From contig JAHRBS010000010.1 of NCBI GenBank assembly GCA_024305745.1, forward strand, positions 379,501 through 443,500: a stretch of 64,000 nt of DNA. The letters are read 5' to 3'. This DNA comes from Polyporus tsugae. Taxonomy: Eukaryota; Basidiomycota; Agaricomycetes; Polyporales; Polyporaceae. Position numbers and translations under genes: made by a program. Under the pieces are notes generated by a model. The model was not told where the DNA came from and ran no database searches. It saw nothing but the letters and a program-made list of their open reading frames with translations. This document shows, piece after piece, positions 11,041-22,212 of the stretch (the stretch's first letter is position 1; each line of letters starts with the position of its first letter).

Positions 11041-14000
11041 TCACGGGTTCACGTCGACGAACGCGCAGTCCTCCCAGTCCACCACACGCCCTCTGTCCGT
11101 CACGCCCTGCACGTAAAACCTCGCCGCACTCGCGCCCTTGAGATCTGGAGGCAAACACGCAGCATCGACATAGAACCGGTTCGCCCTCCCGTCGAGCCCC
11201 GTCGTCCCAACGAACGTCGCCGCTTCCGGTGCGTGCGCGCCCCCCGGTCCGGGATAGCCCTGTACGTACACGTTGAAGAACGCGAAGCCGGGCGCGGGGT
11301 GGTCCAGCACCCACGCCGCTTCCGGGTCTTCTGGGGACTTGAGCGTGAGCGCCGGCACGGGCCCCATCGAGATCCCGGTGCCCCATGCGAGAACACCCGC
11401 GAACGGGGCCGGGCCCGGGATCACGGCGGCGTGCATCTCCCGATCAGCTGCGAAGCGCGCCCAGATGATCTTGGGACTCAGCGCGGTGTGGCGCGGGGAA
11501 GGGGGGTTGGCGTACACGCTGAGCGCGCCGATCGAGAGCGAGAAGTCGACGGGCTGCGAGGGGTCTTCGCACGTGAAGCCGATCACGAGCCCAGCGGCTG
11601 AGAGAACGTCCGCGTCGGCTGGGTCATCACGCGCACGCGCGAGCGTGACGTCGACGAGGAGCTCCGTCCATCCTCCCGGAAGCGGTGTGTCGGAGGGCGA
11701 CGGGACGAAGGTCACGTCAAACTCGGCGTCGAAACCTTGGGAGAGGGATTTCACGGACGCGCCGACGTCGGCGTCGATGGGGCCGGAGAGTTTGTAGACG
11801 ATGGACAGACGGTAGGACTTGCGCGGGGTTATGGCGAGCGACTGGATGGGAAGCCAGACGCAGCGGAAGAACGCGTCTTCGGAGTCGGACCCTGCGGCAG
11901 AAAAGGAAACTACCAGGGAGCTTCCACCGAGCCAGGCGTCGTCCATAGATATGTCCGCAGATGCCGCTGGGACGGTCTCGTCGCGGTCCCCGTTCTCCCA
12001 TGCAAGCGTTGGACGTGGGAAGACCAGGTCTCCAATCGAGGTCGACTTGTCGACATCCGTCCATCCCGTTTCACTGCTGAACACCTTTTTCCCGCGGATG
12101 AACCAAGCCCAACCCACACCCGGCGAGAACATCGTGAAGAATGGGAGCACCGCCGGATTCGGGGGCGGCAGCCTCGGGAAGAACTCCGCGACTGGCTGGA
12201 ATGGGCTGTGCTCGCACGCGGGCTCGCCCTCCTTCCGCCCGTGCGGCGGAACCTCGACGTGGTCGCCCGCTGTTGGCGGGCCAAGCCAGAGCTTGCGCTC
12301 GCACGCCCACCAAGCAGCCCAGGACCACCCGGGTGTGTCTTGCTCGCTCTCCCAGGTCCAGGCCTGGCCGAAGAGGGCGACGCTGAGCCCCAGGAACTCG
12401 GGGTCGATGTGCGAGATGGCCTTGTAGCACCCGAAGCCGCCTCCCCCGTGCGACCCGCGGCCCCAGACGTCGACGCCGATGTAGATGTCGGAGAGGAGCT
12501 TGGGACGGGGTAGGGTGGATTGATCTAACGAGAGGAGGTATTGTGCGGTCATGGAAGGGTATGGGTGGGGCCACTGTTGGCGTTCGCGGCTCTATTATTT
12601 CTACGTACACAGAATAAAGAAGGGAGATGGTACGTACAGTATAGTTGGTAAAAAATGATGTAGACGGCAGGAAGAACGGCAAGTTGACGCTGTTGAGCCT
12701 GTCTTGCCATCGTAGCTGGCCGTTAACGACGACGCTATCATACCTGCAGCACGGTCAGCTCAGGATGTCAGCGCGGGTTCAGGGTTCATGGAACCTACCA
12801 CATCGCCTCCGCATGAGGGCCAATCTTGCACTTGAGCTCTTGCTCGAGAAGGGCAATCCACATCGTTAGAGCCCGAGCTTGTTGGACGCCGCCGAGGAGT
12901 GGATACTCAAAATTCAGAAGGTATCCGTCAAAACCTCTCTGATAGGCAAGCTCCGCAAGCAAACGGGCGTAGTGAGGGGATACCGGGAGCGTTGCGTTAG
13001 AGTCTGGCTTGGCAGGGCCGTATGTCGGCTTAGGAAGAGGGCCGACGAGCAGCTGCAAGCATTCTTCCTGGGACTCAGCACCCTCGAATATCCTATATGA
13101 AAGATCAGTGGCGAGCCGAGGCGGACGCTATCATCAGCAAAATTACACCTTCCTGAACTCTGTTGAACAACTCCGAGTGCCTGGGGAAGCAGTCTAAGGA
13201 ACCCTCAGGAGCCTCAGGCTCTAAGGCATCGGATGCCTGAGAACCTGAGAGCGACTAAGGCGACCTGTCACGCTTACCCAGGAAGTCCAGGAAGCTCAGG
13301 GTCAGGCCAGGAAAAATGTACTTTCGCTGATGCATGATGACGACGTGGGACATACAAAACACCGAGCATCTTCACCCCATGCCGGTGAGCGGCGGTGGTC
13401 CATCCCGGCGGCGGGATCGTCACCCGATGGTGCGAGAAGCTGAAAAATCAAAGGATGAGCGTACTGCCCTTCCCAAATAGATACCCGTACTAGATGAATG
13501 TGTCGCAGTACGGCCAGAAGTTGAACGTGTAGGAAGGGGCTGTTGGTGACTCCGTGTAGCCTCCCTGGGTTGATGGATCAATTAGTGCATGCGTGGAAAT
13601 CGTGGTACTCAATTATTGTGGCCGCTGGCCTCGTTCACGCTGCAAAGAAAGGAACTTTTCTGCAGCGAGGAAAGCCTATGGAAATGATGAACATTTCCCA
13701 GATCTTTCACCATGAGGGATAGTCTTTGCAAAAGCGCCTTTCTTCGGGCACAATACACCCATGAGCCTTTCTGGGCTCTAGATTGGCGCCTTTCCAAAGC
13801 CTTTCCGTTACGGTGAAATTTTGATGGAAAGGGTCAATCCAGAAGGCTATCCATCGACTTTATGTGGAACAGTTGATTTCTCCCCAGTGTCAGAGACGTT
13901 CAGAGGCAATTGATGGGAGGTGAGGTCAGCAACGGAGACTGTCTCATACCCACCCGTCCTAATTGTTCTTTCCGCAGCGGTGGGGTGCGAGTTAAGACGG

Positions 14001-14360
14001 ATGGGTACGAGACAACCAGTAGCTAGTGGTCACGACAATTGAGCACTCCCAATAGGCTCGAGCTGAGGAAGGCCGGATGCCCAACCTTGTAGTCATGGCA
14101 AACCTATAAGGCACTGAGTCAACCAATCGCCTAGCGGGATGACAGCAGGCATTTACCAGTAACTTTCCTCTCGTTGTCGATGAGTTCAAGACGCCTTCAA
14201 TCTTGCTTCGTGAGGCGTAAGGTAGTATGCCGTCCGAGTGTTTGTGGACGGCCGCACCTGGGCCCGGGCTCTTCGCCCATTGATCGAGATCAGCGAGAGA
14301 TCGGAAGAATGGCGTATCTTGCGAGACAAGCGACGAGTGATGCCTGCCTCGAATGGGCAT
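11041..14360 (-). CDS. GH85 endo-beta-N-acetylglucosaminidase, copy 1
   Basis: Cytosolic-type ENGase that cleaves the chitobiose core of N-glycans, as in free-oligosaccharide turnover. Exons (5' to 3'): 14157-14360, 14086-14103, 13491-13564, 13356-13439, 12799-13092, 12638-12743, 11041-12573. They join in frame to 770 aa. GH85 landmarks in order: VCHDYK-GGYTES (69-80, across the 18-nt micro-exon), YFSHHRVTIPPPGW, AHRHGVKMLG, GFDGYLLNFEYPL with the catalytic pair Asn187/Glu189, YDSVVVNGQLRWQD, FFTNYTW, and IYIGVDVWGRG. The C-terminal ~400 residues are a beta-rich accessory region. No signal peptide is visible. Introns of 521 nt (13565-14085) and 263 nt (13093-13355) are unusually long. The end (VNP-stop) differs from the other copies (VNACA-stop) because the array junction falls here. 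It has a two-residue Pro-Gly insertion near residue 33. Confidence 0.93.
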
Positions 14361-14876
14361 TCTCTATGGAGGAGAAGTTGTGAATGGAGTGGTTAGTAGA
14401 GAGAGATGGTGTACAAATATCCTTCCAACCCTCAGGTTGCTCTGTGAACCACTCACGACTCTCGTCCGACTCAACGACGCGACTGTGGCGTGGGTGCCAC
14501 GACTTTCACGCGTTCTCATTGGCTCCCTGACCCTTCTCGAGCGCAGTTTCGCCGTGAATAGGCGCTCGCCCTCTCTCGCTCTTGCACGCTCTTTCGCAGC
14601 ACTCCGTCCTCTCTCGCTCGCTCGTCCTACCATTTCTACGACTTCCCCTCCCCGTTCCAGACACGAATCTGTCCAGAACACGGCGCCGTTCTCCTCGGGC
14701 ATCTCGACTCTCCCCTCTGTTCCAATCTCGGCTCGCGTCCTTTCGTCCCTCGCCCGGAACAGTACATCGCCTCCAGCCCTCCAGTCTGATCCCCAAATAC
14801 CTCGGCTTTGCGCTCACCATGTACTCTGCAACCTCATATCAACAACTCTCAGCCGAGCCCCCGGCCTCTGTGCATC
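14361..14876. promoter_or_regulatory. Probable shared promoter between ENGase copy 1 and block C transcription unit
   Basis: ENGase copy 1 runs left from 14360. A strongly pyrimidine-rich plus-strand leader (about 14560-14810) precedes ATGs at 14819 and 14877 that point right. This layout fits a bidirectional promoter. The first ~60 bp belong to block E and the rest to block C. Copy 1 carries an extra ~39 bp of CT-rich sequence near 14578-14616 that copies 2-4 lack. Confidence 0.4.
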
Positions 14877-15444
14877 ATGTCGTCCACATTGCCGCCATCT
14901 CTCCTCTGGCCGGCGAGTAATCCGACATTCACCGGCCTTCCATGCCTCCTGTATTCCTCAAATCGGTCGCACATCGCTCCGTGGATCGTTCCTCAACAAT
15001 TCGTCTCAAGTTCCCGGTCGGGAGATCGATCCCTGGACGTCTGGACAGAGCGCGCCCGCCCAAACGCTCAGGTTCGTCTCCAAGCCATCGTACTCGTTCC
15101 TGACATGCTCACCCCGCTTTGAACAGCTTATTGCGTAGCTGTAGTGCCCATCGAACATCGGATAAGGCCCGCCCGCTAATCAGCTTCGTGGAGCTCGCTC
15201 ACGGCGGCCCTCCTCCTGCCCAGACGGCCAACCGCAGCCGACGCACTTTGCGCACCACCTGTACGATGTGCCGCGTTCCACACATGTGAAAGCTGTGGTG
15301 TGGTCGTCTCCCGACAGCTCGCAACACGCCAGCTGTGCGAACCGGCTGGAGAACGTCCGCACACTACGACCGCCGGCCTCCGCCCACCGCGAGCCCTCTC
15401 CACACATCAGACCCCCTCAACCGAGGCTCCCTCGATCGTACACG

Positions 15445-16409
15445 CCAGTACGAGCCGCTCGGAACTCTCTGACAGGCACGGACATTCGGTCTCGTCCGCG
15501 CAGAATGCGGTTCTCACGGCAGCGAGGTAAGTGCACGCTCCATCTCTCCCCGCTCCCCGCTCCTCGCATCTTACGCCGTCCTGTTGGGTAATGCAGGCAT
15601 TTTACTGTGCACCTGTGACGCTCGCCGCGGCGTACGCGATCAGACTCGCAGGGGGAAATCGCGTCTCAAGTCGTGCACCTGCTGACCACCTCCACCAGAC
15701 CAGACACGTTCCGTTGACGTTCAACGCACCACAAAGCTGTGCCGTTGGCGTCTACAAACGACTCGGGAGATGCGAAGACGGAGAGCGGGCGGGGAATGGG
15801 GAAGAGAACACAGGAGACCGCAGCGAGGAACCTCAAGTGCCGCTCCCGCCAACGCTACGCGCCAAACGCACGCAACGGGAGGTGTCAACACTGTGGGAAG
15901 GGCCGAGAGGGGACGTGGGGTGGAGGTGATTGGGCAGGAACAGTCGAATGCGCGTCGGGAGGACGAGATGATGCCGGCGCTGTGTACAGGTGAGTGATCC
16001 AGCCGTAAGTCGTGAACCGGGCGGCGTAACGCCGTCCTGACTGGTGCGTTCGATAGCCGGAGGCCTCCTGCACAATGCACGGAGACCAGGACGAAGTCGA
16101 CCCAAGGGGCCAATGCAGGAGAGCGGCGCGAAGTTGCACCGGCCCGCACCCTCGTCATGGAATTCAAACCGTAGGTCAGCGCACATCAGAACAACGCTAC
16201 ATCGACGCTGACAGAACGTTCCAGAGATCTACAGCTTGTTCGACGCCGGGATGTTGGACGGGAGGCGGAACAGCGACCCCGGGTGTGTGCCGCGCCCACA
16301 AAATGCACGGTATCGCGACCGCACCGCATCTCCCCGCCGGCGCAAGTGACGTACAGACGTCCACGAACATCCACGAGACCCGCCGGTGCCGTTTTTCGCC
16401 GCCTGGGCC
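15445..16409. other. Highly diverged segment within block C, copy 1
   Basis: Sequence on both sides is almost identical among the four C blocks. Here copy 1 is strongly diverged from copies 2-4 (counterpart 26588-27680 in copy 2, about 128 bp longer). Some splice signals survive: the GTAAGTGCACGCTC donor (15527, counterpart 26675) and a 67-nt intron (15990-16056, counterpart 27252-27318). Divergence is greatest in the left half and tapers to the right. Confidence 0.8.
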
Positions 16410-16417
16410 AGATTCAA

Positions 16418-16440
16418 AAATCGACGTAAAACGTCGATTT
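16418..16440. repeat. Perfect inverted repeat, 10-bp arms, copy 1
   Basis: AAATCGACGT and ACGTCGATTT flank a 3-nt AAA loop. A related but imperfect AT-rich motif occurs about 280 bp downstream (near 16712-16740). It could be a protein-binding palindrome, an RNA hairpin, or chance. Confidence 0.7.
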
Positions 16441-19400
16441 CATTGCAACCCGCCTCGTCGCATCCACGTCCCGCCGGGGATCAACCGGCCGTCATCCAAG
16501 GCACTCCAACCGAGGTCAGACGAGCCCAGAACGACGACCGGTGAGTCCCGGAAGGACGCCGCTACGGCGCAGGCCATAGATCTGTGCGAGGAGACGGAGA
16601 AACCGGCCACTCACTCGCGCCACCTGAGTCTTCTCGCGTGCTAACAATGATTTACAGGGCCTATGCATCGCCCAGCGTCGAACGCGGCCGGTTTCACGGC
16701 GATCGGACGACTTTTAAAAATCGGTCGAAAACGCGATTTCATGGCGTTCCAATTCCCGCCGGCACTGCGCGCGCATTCTCTCCCGCCGGTCGCCTCGCAC
16801 GACGCGGCGGCCACTTTACGGCGTGTCTGTGGGTCACAAGGACCACGTACGAACAGCTCTCGGCGACCAGAAACAAGTCTCTAAAATGCACTTTTGGGCG
16901 GGTCGAAGACGCGTGCCCCGGACGCGAGTCGGACAACGGGCTCGACGGCCGACCACCGCCATTCGGTGTCCCTCTGGATCGCTCAAGGGGACCTAATTGA
17001 GCCTGTTCAAAGCTTCTAGAGCGTCTGAATGGGAGAATAGAAGGCTCGGTGCCGGCGGGTACGGGGGCGACTTGTCCCCAGGCACGAAATCCTCAAGATC
17101 CTATCGGACGGAGGACCGCAGACGACGTCCCGGCCACCCCCTAGCATGGGCCTGTGCGCGGTAAGGCGCGCCACTCGTTTGCGACGCTCGGGTGCGCGTC
17201 CGCCGTCCTGGTGAGTCTGCCGCCCGAAACCCCGCAAGCGCACGGCTAATCAACACTGGCGCAGGTTTCCGGGTGCCTCAAAAAGCTTACGGGAAGGCTC
17301 GGACTTGTGCCAAACGGGATTGATGGTGCCACTGCGAATATCTGGGCAAAGAGATGGTACGCGGCGCATACCTCGAATCTGGCACCCGCCGAGATGACAA
17401 CCCGCGAAGTCCAGCGAGCACCCCGACGGAACTCAAGGCCGGCGCAGAATTCACAACAGCGGCAAGCACGAGTGCGCCATGGATGGCCGCCATTGCGGAC
17501 CGGAGTCGGCTGGAATCAACGCGATGGCGAGCTGGGCAAGGGCGCAGCGTGGCGACGAGCCCCTCACCCGGTACATCCACGCCAGAGTCGGCTGGAATCA
17601 CCAGCCCGAGCCCGAGCGTCCGCTGGACGGACTCGCACTGAAGGACGGGGGTCCGGAACGGCGCGCTGGGGTCCGTACGTACGACACATGTAACAACGCT
17701 GACGGGAATATATTTTGTGCGCCCCAGATCGCGTCCGCGTGCCCCCAGGCCTGCGGGCCCCCACAAGGATAGGCGAGAGTCGAGGTGTTCGGGACGGCTG
17801 GAGTAGAAAGCGGACGGCCTACTGTCGGGAGCTGTTCCTGGGGGAGTTAGAAGGCGGTCCTGGTGCCAGGAGAACGCGTACCTGGTCAGGCGGGCTGTTG
17901 AACCGGTGTGTGCGCCTTCTGCGTGCTTGAACGGTGCGGTTCGGGCTCACGCACGCGGTCGGCTAGAGTGGGTAGTTGGTGCTGAAGGAGCGGGAGATTG
18001 CGGTCGGAGCGACGGCGCGGTGTGGAACGGTCGGTGGCGGATCTTCGGTGCGAGCGTACTCCAGCCGGGACAGGACCTAGGTACAGAGGTTGTTACCCGT
18101 TCGCTTGATCGACAAGCGCAACAGCAGACTTACAAAGTGCAGCGGTAAGCCAGATTGATAATTGAACTTGGCGTCGCGTGAAGGTCGATCATGGACGCTG
18201 ACTTGCATGGATAGGTGAGAGACTGGTCGATCTTCGCCAGAGTCTCTCGGTCTCGATGATTCATGAAAACCAAGATTAGATCTAGGCACAGAGCGGGGAA
18301 TCGTCGTTGGCACGACGGGTACCCACTCACCAATGGAGAACAGGACCGGCGATCAAACCAGGCTCTCGGGCGACAAAGTAGAAAGTTCATGAACTCGGAG
18401 ACAGGATGCAGCACTCGGGAAGTGGCCAGTGTGCGAGGGTTAAGAAGTACGCGGCGTGCAAGGGAAGAGTGCACTCAGGTGAGTGCTGTGTCATGGCCGA
18501 CGATCCTGGGGTTCTTGTAGGGGGAGGATGGGGCCCGTGCGCGGGACATTGTGCGCACGGTCTCGGCGCACGATGTTCCGATCTTACGATGGCCGAATGG
18601 CCAGGCTCACAGACTCACATCATGCACACGAGCGAGCCGGACGGGAGATGTGCGCCGCCAGCAAGACGGCGTTGACGGCGAATGGGCAGGCTGGGATTCA
18701 TCCTGTGGAATGCCCAGACGGAGGAAATGGCTTTAGCCACTTCCGAGGAAGGGACCCGAAGCATCGAGCCCCGCGCTGTCCTCGCTTCGCTGAGCGGGCG
18801 CGCCTTTCGGCTGATCGCATTTTCACGCCGCTCATTGTTGCAACCCTATGGACGTAACAATAGCATTCCGGGGCTGTTTCACAATTCCGCGGTATCCGGC
18901 CGTACGTGAATTGTAGGACCGACGGTTGGAGTTGTGGGGGCACACTAGCATACTACGGCATGTCCCACCACGACTGGCGGCCATGCCAATCGGAACTGGA
19001 ATGAATGGTACTGGCATGGGATAAATGCAGCGGGTATTGTGGCTGGGATTACGACTGGCGGCACTGACTTCAAGTCAACAGGCGGATCCACGGCTGCATG
19101 GCGAACTGTGTGTTTTCCCACTCGATCCGAATGCGGAGTATGTTTCCGTTGGATGGATTATCCAAATGGCACGAGGATGGCGGCGCCGAAGCTCATTCCA
19201 AAGCTGGGCCTTCGGCATAGGAGAGCCTAAGGTTTGTTGCTTTCCGACGGACACTTGCCGGCGCCGCCGTGGGATACGGCGAGATAGTATACTGGCAGCT
19301 TTTGTTGACTAATGTAACGTGCAATATGTTGGGGGTCTCGAGGCCCCACTGTGCAGCAAGGTGCACACAAGATTCGATTTCTGAACCATTGTTTTGAAGC

Positions 19401-20002
19401 CTGGCCTGAGCTGTCTGTACAGTGGTTCAAGTGGTCGGTACTAGTGGTATGGCCACTGCGTGTGTCACATCTCGGCGGAGGATGAGAATGTCTGGTCAGT
19501 GTTCGGGATTGCCAGGACTTCCGGCGACTTGCAGGAAATATCTCAGGCTAGCTTGCAAGCGATCATGACGGTGTTCTCTCGGCATGCTCGGACGACGGAA
19601 AGACTGTCACCGGTCTAATTTTACAGCGGAAATTGGGTGCATAACAAATCAAGCGGAAGCGGCATTGGGACGGGTGATCGGCTACGACTCAAGGTCCGGT
19701 AGGGTAGCCCAGTCTACCAAGCCGCACACAGGTTACAGGTTGTCTTCGGAGTGCGACATTCACTCTTTTACTTGGCTCATACCTTCGGGGTTGTGGTGGT
19801 GCTCGTGCCAGATAGTTGCAGGAGAGATGAGAAGTGTAGGTGTGGCAATTAAATTGATGAATGGTCGGCCGGCCGGCGCAAACACGAGCCTGGGTCTAGG
19901 TGCGCGGTGATTGAGACAGGTGGTTATGATTAGCCGAAAGCCTTCACGCTATGCGGTGGCCAGACTCTGGGCCCTCGAACCGCTCTGGAATTGCCAGCAG
20001 GA

Positions 20003-20007
20003 TATAA
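20003..20007 (+). promoter_or_regulatory. TATA box upstream of Cys-rich gene, copy 1
   Basis: GATATAATAG lies 136 bp before the ATG at 20143. It is followed by a CT-rich leader typical of fungal core promoters. The element is conserved in all four C blocks (also 31320, 42639, 53957). Confidence 0.5.
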
Positions 20008-20142
20008 TAGTATGCAACGGAATGTAATCACGCTTTCCCTTCCCCGCTGAGACATTTTTCTAACCTGCATTCACCATATCCCTCCACCGAGCTTGACATC
20101 TACCGCCATTCCATCACTCCGAGCCTTTGCTGCACACTCATC

Positions 20143-20951
20143 ATGACTCGCTGGTATGGAGTTCCATGTCAAGGCTGTAGGATCAATATGTGTCAGATGT
20201 GCAGGTAAGTCCGAGCTCCGTCATAGTCCCCATCGCGACAGCTTGAATCTGGCTTACCCACGTCCATAGCACATCATTGTGCATGGAATACGCTTGCACG
20301 TCAACGACTTGGCAAGTCCCTGATGTCGACCTGCGATACCAAGCACAAGAGTGCGTATTCGGCGAAGCAACAGGTGGTCCAGCATATTTGCGCAAACACA
20401 TGGGTTCAGCAGCTCCCGGGCACGACAAGGAGCTTACGTTGGTTGTTCGGATGATCCCTTCAACACTCACAGTGAGTCGTATTGTGCCTACCATTTCGGA
20501 CATTCAGATCAACTTGGATTGTCTTGCAGATTTGGTGCTCGCACGCTCCTCGATACATCTTGTATGCTGTGCACGCATGATGCGGGCTGGGTGTCGGACG
20601 CTCTCGGCCTGCCGGAGACTTAAACAGGCTGCATCCTCGAGGGGAAGTCCCGTTGGACAGCATGCTTGGAAGCTCATTACGAGGTGTGTAAGCTTAGTAT
20701 TCTCGTGCATGGCTCACCTCTGTGACACTGCCTATGACATGAGGCAGCAAGATATCTCCGGCGGGCGGGACAAAATACGGGAAGCACGGGCGGCGGCAGA
20801 GTCATGGATGGCGAAAACCGAGATTGCGGGCGCACATCTCAAATGGTATGTCGACTCACCTTTAGCTTATGAGGTCATTCTGAATTTCTGATGCGTGCCG
20901 GATAGGCGGGGCAACGGGCGTAAGAGGACGAAGGTCGCGGTCACACATTAA
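20143..20951 (+). CDS. Candidate six-exon Cys-rich protein, copy 1
   Basis: Unknown function. Proposed exons: 20143-20204, 20270-20471, 20530-20561, 20618-20683, 20744-20845, 20906-20951. Introns are 65, 58, 56, 60 and 60 nt, and the exons join in frame to 169 aa. The N terminus has a Cys cluster (Cys9, 12, 17, 20, 25, 30; CX2C-X4-CX2C-X4-C-X4-C) that could bind zinc. The middle is mixed, and the C terminus is basic (GNGRKRTK) and could be a nuclear signal. Support comes from the TATA box, the CT-rich leader, ATCATGA start context and uniform intron length. Weak points: the intron 3 acceptor (GGAG) is poor, and exon 2 could instead be read through to a stop at 20891. No homology is recognised. 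Confidence 0.35.
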
Positions 20952-22212
20952 CAAGTTGAGTCCCTGTCTGGCGACGCGAACCAATCCCCGACCGGCGCCG
21001 GCATGTGCAACTCCTCCGCGGCGGGCGTCACCGCGCTCCCCGGGTCCTCGGGGCTGGTCACCATCTGGGACTCCTCCTCGCAGTTCGTGCTACAGTATTC
21101 CCCGACCCGTCGCTGCCTCGACACTCTGGGCGCCCACGTGAAGTCAGCGACGGCGGACAGCGTGCCTGGGCCGGAGTCGTTTTGGGGACGAACACAACTG
21201 TGTTCGCCGGCAGCCCGCACCTCGTGTGCAACGCGACGATCTCGGGAACCTGAACGTGTCAGTGCCGTGGTTGCGGCGCCCACAGTGAGACAGGTGACGC
21301 GGTTGGCGGACTCGGACCTCGCGCTCCGGTCCTCCGTGGCTGGCGACTGCTCGCCTGGAATCGGAGCACACTTGGTATGCACCTTCTCTGTCTCGCGTGA
21401 ACGCAAGAGGCTGGAGGTTGCGGGCTGCATGTATACGTGCAGCGAGTCCTCGCGGGATGCCATGGCTGGCAAGGTGCGAGGGCAGGAGAGGTGCGAGGGG
21501 ACTGACGTGCAGCGGGAACGAGTCTTGCGGTGGATGAGTGGAGCGGGAGGTGGAAGAGATACCTGACTTGGGTGCATGCAAGCTGGAAGTGGCGGGCTGC
21601 ATACATAGACTCCTCGCAGGACGCAGTTGCTGACCGGGAGGGGCGCACAGAGTTGTTGCGAGAAGGAGACTCGCGGTGGGAGTCGTTCTTGGGCGAGAGG
21701 ACGAAGGAGGCGGAAGACGTACCTTCGGATCCGGATGTGAGCGCCCCAATCAATTCCGCCCTAACATATTTCCCATCACGGCTCCGGGTCCAACTGCACT
21801 CCGGGCACACTGACATATTCAGCGTGAGGGCGCTGCTGTGCTGGATCCCAAGGTCTGTAGTGCAAGTGTACATGGGACAGAAGTGTAGCAGTAGTGTAGC
21901 AGAACACATCGAACGTGGAACATGATCATGAGAGACGACAGCGAACCGGAAGGGAGACAAGTTCCCGGAATAGACGCCCTGTGTGCGGCGCTCGTCTGCC
22001 ACAATATGCTCGACTCAGTTCTCCCTGTCTGCAAAAATCCGACAACCCTGTACTCCACGACTATGCCCGCTCAGCGCTCTAGAAACACACAAGTCTCCCT
22101 AGGTCTGTGTCTATCGATGAGGCAGGAAATCGACTCTGCCGCACGACGCCCCCGCGCACACGAGGCTACGAGACGCCGCACAGCCATCCCCCGGGCCTCG
22201 GCAGACGAGATC

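Larger units (their letters stand above)
14877..17264 (+). other. Spliced-looking transcription unit, frame unresolved, copy 1
   Basis: A run of plausible basidiomycete introns lies on the plus strand: 15072-15126 (CTGAC branch, ACAG), 15527-15596 (GTAAGT), 15990-16056 (GTGAGT, CTGAC), 16283-16356 (GTGTGT), 16541-16657 (GTGAGT, GCTAAC, TTTACAG) and 17211-17264 (GTGAGT, CTAAT). The ATG at 14877 has a good context (TCATCATGT). Several frames between introns stay open because the sequence is GC-rich. One frame through 16357-17000 ends at a stop at 16998-17000 and reads like protein. The matching frame upstream of that intron is open here but meets a stop in copies 2-4. It could be a decayed gene, a non-coding spliced RNA, or a gene whose exons I chose wrongly. 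Confidence 0.3.

Noticed and set aside
11737..12513. Long plus-strand open frames (258 and 202 codons, and a 285-codon frame at 21922-22779) repeated at each unit
   Set aside because: They lie antisense to the ENGase exon, are Arg/Pro/Ala-rich in the way of GC-rich shadow frames, and have no intron or promoter logic.
15255..15320. Two CXXC motifs on the plus strand (CTMC and CESC) as a zinc finger
   Set aside because: They are in different reading frames, 25 nt apart, so they cannot belong to one finger without a splice that I cannot support.
21001..21580. Plus-strand frame MCNSSAAGVTALPG and overlapping TNTTVFAGSPHLVCNATISG as a secreted protein gene
   Set aside because: The protein-like stretches are in different frames with no convincing intron between them. 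It may be a decayed gene but is not annotatable.
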